Positions 39,434 to 44,779 of a stretch of DNA of 44,779 nucleotides are shown here, in pieces (the first letter of the stretch is position 1; every line of letters starts with the position of its first letter). Both the position numbers and the translations under genes were made by a program. The stretch is from Flavobacteriales bacterium. Its GTDB lineage: Bacteria > Bacteroidota > Bacteroidia > Flavobacteriales_D > Sanyastnellaceae. The stretch lies in contig JADHLY010000011.1 of assembly GCA_016780385.1 (NCBI GenBank), positions 1 to 44,779 on the forward strand. Direction: 5' to 3'. Under the pieces are notes generated by a model. The model made no database searches and was not told where the DNA came from. It saw only the letters and a list, made by a program, of their open reading frames with translations.

Positions 39434-39642
39434 GACTTCTGTTCTTCAGCTTTGGCGTTCTTCCGTGCATTCAATTCCGTCAGCATGCGTGCGATGTCGC
39501 GGCGCTTCTGGCGCAATTGGAACGGGCTCTCAAGTCCCGCGATGGTGTGATTGAACCGCAACTTCTGCAGCGCTTCACGCTCTCCAGCAATGCGTTCTTT
39601 CAGGTCGAGGTCACTCAGACCGGTGATTTCATTCATCTTCAT
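39430..39642 (-). CDS. rpmC: 50S ribosomal protein L29
   Basis: A 70-residue two-helix protein at the tunnel exit where SRP and trigger factor dock. The conserved [19 protein letters not shown] and [14 protein letters not shown] are present. It overlaps rpsQ by 4 bp. Confidence 0.97.
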   Translation of the reverse strand: MKMNEITGLSDLDLKERIAGEREALQKLRFNHTIAGLESPFQLRQKRRDIARMLTELNARKNAKAEEQKS

Positions 39643-39656
39643 GATTCCCTCAATAA

Positions 39657-40070
39657 TCAGTTGTCATGACGTGCTACGAAGCGGCAGCGAACGGAGAGCT
39701 TCTGTGCTCCCAAACGCAAGGCTTCCTGTGCAATGTTTTCTGGCACACCGTCCACTTCGAACAGCACGCGACCAGGCTTGACGGGGGCGACCCAGTGGCT
39801 CACCGCACCCTTACCCTTACCCATACGCACTTCGAGCGGCTTGGAGGTAATGGGCTTGTCCGGGAAAATCCGGATCCAGACTTGGCCTTCACGCTTCATG
39901 TAGCGGTTGATGGCGATACGAGCAGACTCAATCTGGCGGGAGGTAATGAACCCCATGTCCGTCGTCTTGATGGCAAAGGTGCCATAAGCGATGGTGCTGC
40001 CACGCTGAGCCAGGCCGCGCACGCGGCCCTTCTGCATCTTCCTGTATTTCGTTCGTTTCGGCTGAAGCAT
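39657..40070 (-). CDS. rplP: 50S ribosomal protein L16
   Basis: A 137-residue protein near the peptidyl-transferase and A-site tRNA. It begins [19 protein letters not shown] and contains the conserved [20 protein letters not shown] and [19 protein letters not shown]. Confidence 0.98.
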   Translation of the reverse strand: MLQPKRTKYRKMQKGRVRGLAQRGSTIAYGTFAIKTTDMGFITSRQIESARIAINRYMKREGQVWIRIFPDKPITSKPLEVRMGKGKGAVSHWVAPVKPGRVLFEVDGVPENIAQEALRLGAQKLSVRCRFVARHDN

Positions 40071-40082
40071 CTCTTCCGAAGT

Positions 40083-40823
40083 TTAGCTGCGGGGTTCACG
40101 ACGACGACGGCGGCGCTCTGGGCGCTCACCACCTCCACGGCCTCCGCGTTGGCCGCGCTTGTCATCCTTGCTGGGGTCCGCTGGACTCAAGTCCGGCTTT
40201 CCGTATATCTCTCCACGGAACACCCAAACCTTCACGCCAATCCGGCCGTAGGTCGTGTGGGCTTCCACCAAAGCGTAGTCGATGTCGGCACGGAAAGTGT
40301 GCAGTGGCACACGTCCCTCCATAAAAGTCTCTGAACGGGCGATTTCCGCACCATTCAAACGGCCTGCAATACCAATCTTGATGCCCTCCGCGCCCATGCG
40401 CATGGAGCTTGCAATCGACATCTTGATGGCACGGCGGTAGCTGATCCGCGCTTCGAGCTGACGCGCGACGCTTTCGGCCACGAGGCGTGCATCCAATTCT
40501 GGACGCTTGATCTCGAATATGTTGATCTGAATTTCTTTGCGCGTCAGCTTCTTGAGCTCCTCGCGCAGCTTGTCGACCTCCTGGCCGCCCTTTCCGATGA
40601 TGACACCGGGGCGGGCTGTGTGGATGGTCACCGTCACGAGCTTCATGGTGCGCTCGATGACCACACGGGAAACGCTGGCCTTAACCAAACGTGCCCGGAG
40701 GTACTTACGGATTTTGTCGTCCTCGACAATTTTGTCGACGTAACTCTTGCCGCCATACCAGTTCGAGTCCCATCCCTTGATGAAACCGAGGCGATTGCCG
40801 GTGGGGTGTGTCTTCTGTCCCAT
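40083..40823 (-). CDS. rpsC: 30S ribosomal protein S3
   Basis: A 246-residue protein of the mRNA entry channel. The type II KH domain has its GxxG loop as GKGG at 77-80 ([16 protein letters not shown]), and the C-terminal domain has [12 protein letters not shown] and [17 protein letters not shown]. The last about 30 residues are a Gly/Arg-rich basic tail ([16 protein letters not shown]). It overlaps the rplV stop by one base (TAATG). Confidence 0.98.
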   Translation of the reverse strand: MGQKTHPTGNRLGFIKGWDSNWYGGKSYVDKIVEDDKIRKYLRARLVKASVSRVVIERTMKLVTVTIHTARPGVIIGKGGQEVDKLREELKKLTRKEIQINIFEIKRPELDARLVAESVARQLEARISYRRAIKMSIASSMRMGAEGIKIGIAGRLNGAEIARSETFMEGRVPLHTFRADIDYALVEAHTTYGRIGVKVWVFRGEIYGKPDLSPADPSKDDKRGQRGGRGGGERPERRRRRREPRS

Positions 40824-41221
40824 TACTTCTTCAGGCTATCTACGATCAACGTGACGTGGTTGGAGCGCTTGCGAATGCGGTGAGCGCGTCCCTGTGGTGC
40901 AGGCTGAATGCGCTTCAGCATACGACCACTGTCCACCTTGACCTCACTGATGTAAAGTCCGGCTTCTTCGGGGCGTGACCCCTCGTTCTTGGCTTCCCAA
41001 TTGGCGATGGCCGAGCGGAGCAACTTCTCCAACCGTCCAGCGGCTTCCTTCTGGGTAAACTTCAGGATGTTCAAAGCACTCACGACGTCCTTGCCGCGAA
41101 TGGTGTCTGCCACCAAGCGCATCTTGCGAGGCGAAGTTGGGCAATCGTTCAGCTTGGCGATGGCGGTTTTATCCATCACCTCCTTGCGGGCTGCGGCTGC
41201 GTTTCTCTTACGGGCTCCCAT
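40823..41221 (-). CDS. rplV: 50S ribosomal protein L22
   Basis: A 132-residue protein whose beta-hairpin lines the exit tunnel ([20 protein letters not shown]). The helix-rich core [20 protein letters not shown] is typical. The frame is open to 41245, inside rpsS; the ATG at 41221 ([15 protein letters not shown]) avoids this overlap and gives a basic leader. Confidence 0.96.
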   Translation of the reverse strand: MGARKRNAAAARKEVMDKTAIAKLNDCPTSPRKMRLVADTIRGKDVVSALNILKFTQKEAAGRLEKLLRSAIANWEAKNEGSRPEEAGLYISEVKVDSGRMLKRIQPAPQGRAHRIRKRSNHVTLIVDSLKK

Positions 41222-41241
41222 GGTTCTGATGATTGCGGCCG

Positions 41242-41523
41242 TCAACGACGTCCCTTGTCTTTTTTGTTGTCAGCGTGACCGCGGAAGGTCCGGGTCGGCG
41301 AGAATTCTCCGAGCTTGTGTCCCACCATGTTCTCGGTGACGAACACCGGGATGAACTGGCGGCCGTTGTGAACGGCAATGGTCAAGCCGACGAAATCCGG
41401 CGTGATCATGCTGGAACGGCTCCAAGTCTTGATGACCGACTTCTTGCCGCTTTCCTGCATGGCCTCTACACGCTGCACGAGCTTGTAGTGGACGAATGGG
41501 GGTTTCTTGAGCGAACGTGCCAT
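41242..41523 (-). CDS. rpsS: 30S ribosomal protein S19
   Basis: A 93-residue head protein. The N-terminus [15 protein letters not shown] and the conserved [19 protein letters not shown] identify it. It lies 3 bp after rplB. Confidence 0.98.
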   Translation of the reverse strand: MARSLKKPPFVHYKLVQRVEAMQESGKKSVIKTWSRSSMITPDFVGLTIAVHNGRQFIPVFVTENMVGHKLGEFSPTRTFRGHADNKKDKGRR

Positions 41524-41526
41524 GGC

Positions 41527-42351
41527 TTACTTCTTACGGCGTTCGATGATATACTGAGACGAATGCTTCTGCTTGTCGCGGGTTTTGAAGCCCTTCGCAG
41601 GCACGCCGTTACGGCTGCGTGGGTGTCCACCGGCGTTACGGCCTTCACCACCACCCATGGGGTGGTCGACTGGGTTCATGACCACACCACGTACACGCGG
41701 ACGGCGACCCAACCAACGGCTGCGACCGGCCTTACCGGACACCTGCTGGTTGTGCTCACTGTTGCCCACGCTACCAATGGTGGCCAGGCAAGTCGTAAGG
41801 ATCATCCGCACCTCTCCGCTGGGCACTGCGATCACAGCGTACTTGCCGTCACGGGCCTTCAGCTGGGCTGATGCACCTGCAGAGCGGGCGATGTTGGCAC
41901 CGCGACCAGGGTGGAGCTCGATGTTGTGAATCATCGTTCCCAATGGGATGTCCGACAAGAACAGGGTATTGCCTACCTCAGGAGCCGCTTTTTCGCCACT
42001 CATGATTTGCTGGCCCACCTGCAGCCCTTCTGGAGCCACGATGTAGCGCTTCTCGCCATCAGCATACTGCACGAGGGCAATGCGGGCGCTGCGGTTTGGA
42101 TCGTACTCAATCGTGAGCACCTCAGCAGCCACTCCATGCTTGTCGCGTTTGAAGTCGATCACGCGGTACATCCGCTTGTGACCACCTCCACGGTAGCGCA
42201 TGGTCATCTTACCATCGTTGTTGCGGCCTCCATTCTTCCTGAGGGGCTCGAGCAACGGCTTGTGCGGCTTGTCGGTCGTGATGCTGTCAAACTTTGACAA
42301 CACCTTGTGCCGCATGCCGGGCGTGATCGGGTTGAACTTGCGTACTGCCAT
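41527..42351 (-). CDS. rplB: 50S ribosomal protein L2
   Basis: A 274-residue protein close to the peptidyl-transferase centre. [18 protein letters not shown] starts the protein; the frame is open to 42507 in rplW antisense-free sequence, but family similarity begins at 42351. The C-terminal functional loop around [21 protein letters not shown], including the conserved histidine in [13 protein letters not shown], is intact. Confidence 0.98.
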   Translation of the reverse strand: MAVRKFNPITPGMRHKVLSKFDSITTDKPHKPLLEPLRKNGGRNNDGKMTMRYRGGGHKRMYRVIDFKRDKHGVAAEVLTIEYDPNRSARIALVQYADGEKRYIVAPEGLQVGQQIMSGEKAAPEVGNTLFLSDIPLGTMIHNIELHPGRGANIARSAGASAQLKARDGKYAVIAVPSGEVRMILTTCLATIGSVGNSEHNQQVSGKAGRSRWLGRRPRVRGVVMNPVDHPMGGGEGRNAGGHPRSRNGVPAKGFKTRDKQKHSSQYIIERRKK

Positions 42352-42358
42352 GTTTCCC

Positions 42359-42652
42359 TTAGATGTTCTCGTAGAAGTCAATGGTCTCACCGTCCACGAG
42401 ACGAACGATGGCCTTCTTGTAGCACTCGGAACGTCCGCGCAGGACGCCAGTGCGGGTAAAGCGGCTGCGCACTTTGCCGTCCACACGCATGGTGCGAACG
42501 CCAGCAACAGTCACGCCGTAGGTCTGCTCGACCGCGTCCTTGATTTCGGACTTGTTCGCGTCGTCGTTCACCACGAACCCGTAGGCGTTGATGCGCTCGC
42601 TCTCGGCGGTCATCTTCTCGGTGATCAACGGCTTGATGAGAATGTTCTTCAT
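42359..42652 (-). CDS. rplW: 50S ribosomal protein L23
   Basis: A 97-residue tunnel-exit protein that docks trigger factor and SRP. Typical segments are [30 protein letters not shown] and the C-terminal [15 protein letters not shown]. It lies 3 bp after rplD. Confidence 0.97.
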   Translation of the reverse strand: MKNILIKPLITEKMTAESERINAYGFVVNDDANKSEIKDAVEQTYGVTVAGVRTMRVDGKVRSRFTRTGVLRGRSECYKKAIVRLVDGETIDFYENI

Positions 42653-42655
42653 GGC

Positions 42656-43285
42656 TCAGGCGGTGAGGATGCCAGTAATGACTTCGTGGGCGTTGTCCAC
42701 GAAGACGATGTTCTGACAGTTCATGATGTCATAAGTGCTCAGGTCACCGGCTGTCATGACGCGGTGCTTGGGCAGGTTGCGGCTGCTCAAGTACAGGCCC
42801 TGGCTCTGCTCGGGAACGACCACGAGGGTCTTCTGGTCGGAGAGGCCAAGCTTACCGAAAGTGCCGAGCAACTCTTTGGTCTTCGGGGTCTCCATGGCCA
42901 ATCCCTTGACCACACGGATTCCACCGTCCTCCTTGGCTTTGTAAGCCAGAGCGCTCTTGCGGGCGAGCTTCGTCACCTTCTTGTTGAGCTTGATGTCGTA
43001 CTTGCGAGGGCGTGGACCGAAGACAGTACCACCACCCACGAAGAGTGGGTTCTTCAACGAACCAGCACGGGCACCTCCGGTACCTTTCTGCTTCTTGATT
43101 TTCTTGGTAGAACCCTGCACTTCCGCACGCTCCTTGGCCTTGTGCGTACCCTGACGCTGTGCAGCCAAGTAACGCTTCACGTCCAAGTAAATGGCGTGGT
43201 CGTTGGGCTCAATGCCGAAGACGTCATCGCTGAGGTCAGCTTTGGAGGTCTTCTTGCCCTCGAGGTTGTATACGTCGACTTTCAT
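42656..43285 (-). CDS. rplD: 50S ribosomal protein L4
   Basis: A 209-residue protein with the tunnel-lining loop rich in Lys and Gly (KQKGTGGARAGSLKNPLFVG) and GPRPRKYDIKLNKKVTKLAR. In enterobacteria L4 represses its operon; whether this applies here is unknown. It lies 3 bp after rplC. Confidence 0.97.
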   Translation of the reverse strand: MKVDVYNLEGKKTSKADLSDDVFGIEPNDHAIYLDVKRYLAAQRQGTHKAKERAEVQGSTKKIKKQKGTGGARAGSLKNPLFVGGGTVFGPRPRKYDIKLNKKVTKLARKSALAYKAKEDGGIRVVKGLAMETPKTKELLGTFGKLGLSDQKTLVVVPEQSQGLYLSSRNLPKHRVMTAGDLSTYDIMNCQNIVFVDNAHEVITGILTA

Positions 43286-43288
43286 GGC

Positions 43289-43918
43289 TTAGGATTGAGG
43301 CTTGCGAACGATTACAGTGGCCCCCTTGTGACCGGGAACGGCACCTTTCACTACGAGCAGGCCCTCCTCAGACATGACCTTGAGCACCTGGAGGTTCTCC
43401 ATGGTGACTTGGCCGTTGCCCATTTGACCTGCCATGCGCATGCCCTTGTATACACGGGCTGGCGTGGAAGCCGCACCAATGGAACCAGGGGCACGCATGC
43501 GGTTGTGCTGACCGTGGGTCGCTTGACCCACACCACCAAAACCGTGACGGCGCACAACACCTTGGAAACCGCGACCCTTGCTGGTGCCCACGACGGAGAC
43601 GAACTCGCCTTCCTCGAAAACATCCTCAAGCTTCACCTCGTCTCCGGGGTTGTAGTCCTGTCCGTAACCAGCAAACTCAGCGAGGTGCTGCTTGGCGTTG
43701 ACTTTCGCTTTCTTGAAGTGACCTGCCATGGCTTTTGAGGTGCGGCTTTCCTTGCGGTCACCGAATCCCACCTGCACAGCGTCATAGCCGTCCTTGTCTG
43801 CGGTTTTGACCTGGGTGACCACACATGGGCCCACCTCAAGCACGGTACAGGGAAGGTTCTTGCCCTCCTCGCTGTACATGCTGGTCATTCCGACTTTTTT
43901 TCCAATCAATCCGGGCAT
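43289..43918 (-). CDS. rplC: 50S ribosomal protein L3
   Basis: A 209-residue protein reaching to the peptidyl-transferase centre. It begins [19 protein letters not shown]; the central extension contains [19 protein letters not shown] and the conserved Gln-containing [15 protein letters not shown]. Confidence 0.98.
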   Translation of the reverse strand: MPGLIGKKVGMTSMYSEEGKNLPCTVLEVGPCVVTQVKTADKDGYDAVQVGFGDRKESRTSKAMAGHFKKAKVNAKQHLAEFAGYGQDYNPGDEVKLEDVFEEGEFVSVVGTSKGRGFQGVVRRHGFGGVGQATHGQHNRMRAPGSIGAASTPARVYKGMRMAGQMGNGQVTMENLQVLKVMSEEGLLVVKGAVPGHKGATVIVRKPQS

Positions 43919-43923
43919 GTCCG

Positions 43924-44229
43924 TCAGACTTTGATTTCAACTTCAACACCGCTCGGCAACTCAAGACGCATCAAAGCGTCGACCGTAGCGGAAGAATTGC
44001 TGTAGATGTCCAGCAAGCGCTTGTAGGCGCTCAACTCGAACTGTTCACGCGACTTCTTGTTCACGTGCGGCGAACGCAACACGGTGTAGATGCGCTGGTG
44101 CGTAGGCAGCGGGATAGGACCACTGACGACAGCGCCCGTAGACTTGACCGTCTTGACGATCTTCTCGGCGGACTTGTCGACCAGGTTGTGGTCGTAGCTC
44201 TTCAGCTTGATGCGAATCTTCTGGGCCAT
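43924..44229 (-). CDS. rpsJ: 30S ribosomal protein S10
   Basis: A 101-residue head protein, also the NusG/NusE partner in transcription-translation coupling. [21 protein letters not shown] and [20 protein letters not shown] are canonical. It lies 12 bp after fusA, as in the usual str-S10 junction of Bacteroidota. Confidence 0.98.
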   Translation of the reverse strand: MAQKIRIKLKSYDHNLVDKSAEKIVKTVKSTGAVVSGPIPLPTHQRIYTVLRSPHVNKKSREQFELSAYKRLLDIYSNSSATVDALMRLELPSGVEVEIKV

Positions 44230-44241
44230 CTGATACTCTAA

Positions 44242-44779
44242 TTACTTGCCTTGGGCCTCTGCGATAACAGCCTCGGACACGTTGTTCGGGGCTTCAGCGT
44301 AGTGACTGAACGTCATGCTGCTGTCGGCGCGACCAGAGGTCAACGTCCGCAAGTCAGTTACGTAGCCAAACATTTCACTCAGGGGCACTTTTGCCTTGAT
44401 GATGGTCTTGCCACCGCGCTCGTCGGTGCCTTCAACCATGCCACGGCGCTTGTTCAAGTCACCGATGACATCACCCATGTTGGCCTCAGGTGTGCGCACC
44501 TCGAGGGCCATGATGGGCTCCAAAATCTTGGGGTTGCAACCCTTCATCGCATTGCGGTACGCCATCTTGGCGGCCAGCTCGAAGGAGAGTTGATCGGAGT
44601 CCACAGCGTGGAATGAACCATCGAGCAATTCCACAGACATACTGTCCATGGGATAGCCAGCGAGCACACCCGTCACCATGGCGTCCTTGAATCCCTTCTC
44701 AACGGAAGGAACAAACTCCTTGGGGACGTTTCCACCCTTCACAGAGTTCTTGAAAACGAGACCCTCCTCCTCCGGGTTC
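44242..44779 (-). CDS. fusA: elongation factor G, C-terminal part only
   Basis: The frame enters from beyond the window and gives about 178 C-terminal residues, beginning with [23 protein letters not shown] at 44742 is internal, not a start. Domain IV ([34 protein letters not shown]) and domain V ([59 protein letters not shown]) are present and identify EF-G, the translocation GTPase. The end ([10 protein letters not shown]) is normal. Confidence 0.96.
   Translation of the reverse strand, partial: NPEEEGLVFKNSVKGGNVPKEFVPSVEKGFKDAMVTGVLAGYPMDSMSVELLDGSFHAVDSDQLSFELAAKMAYRNAMKGCNPKILEPIMALEVRTPEANMGDVIGDLNKRRGMVEGTDERGGKTIIKAKVPLSEMFGYVTDLRTLTSGRADSSMTFSHYAEAPNNVSEAVIAEAQGK

Noticed and set aside
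42200-43738. Long plus-strand open frame (about 512 codons) over the L23-L4-L3 genes
   Set aside because: It is antisense to three clear ribosomal protein genes, has no recognisable domain, and arises from the high GC content that removes stop codons in opposite frames.

Overview
The window reads as a chromosomal segment of a GC-rich member of the Bacteroidota, most likely close to the Flavobacteriales. The evidence is the gene order rplQ-carA-eno behind the S10-spc-alpha ribosomal cluster, map lying directly after secY with no adk between, a prolyl-tRNA synthetase of the archaeal/eukaryotic type, type IX secretion (T9SS) cargo and accessory proteins, a GWxTD protein, and promoter-like boxes of the Bacteroidota form TTG-N19-21-TAnnTTTG. 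I cannot name a genus. Most flavobacteria are AT-rich, so the strong G/C bias in third codon positions is distinctive.

Bases 1-5710 hold the 5' part of a propeller lipoprotein, tRNA-Glu(UUC) with its own promoter and terminator, dps and proS (all minus strand), then a Gly/Asn/Tyr-rich lipoprotein and a FadL-like outer-membrane protein (plus strand). Bases 5746-10760 hold a coiled-coil zinc-ribbon-family protein whose four cysteine positions are all replaced, coupled to a Nif3-type protein (minus strand). Divergent from these is lpxK, a TlpA-like thioredoxin lipoprotein and lpxH, a small lipid A/envelope operon. Bases 10827-18566 hold a 1027-residue T9SS type A cargo protein, lipA with an overlapping outer-membrane protein, an OsmC-family protein, a 49-residue lipoprotein, and a GWxTD lipoprotein overlapping rlmB.

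Bases 18664-26583 are the most distinctive part. A Bacteroidota-type promoter is followed by a 1621-residue HYR-repeat surface protein with a type B (CHU_C) sorting domain, a PorP/SprF protein, and a lipoprotein with the PorE domain order (TPR, beta-propeller, carboxypeptidase-regulatory fold, OmpA). A strong bidirectional terminator follows. This looks like a self-contained surface-protein, secretion-partner and cell-wall-anchor module. The large protein contains three in-frame copies of a two-module super-repeat with a period of 501 bp.

Bases 26622-44779 are entirely minus strand: fusA (partial), the S10, spc and alpha ribosomal genes with secY, map, infA and rpoA, ending at rplQ and a strong terminator, then carA and eno. 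The genes are tightly packed (gaps of 48 bp or less, several overlaps) and no internal terminator is visible. The L17 gene carries a C-terminal extension of about 145 residues that includes 16 tandem copies of an 18-bp unit.

No insertion sequence, prophage, CRISPR array or defence system was found. The best candidates for something new are the T9SS cassette, the L17 minisatellite, and the cysteine-free zinc-ribbon protein.
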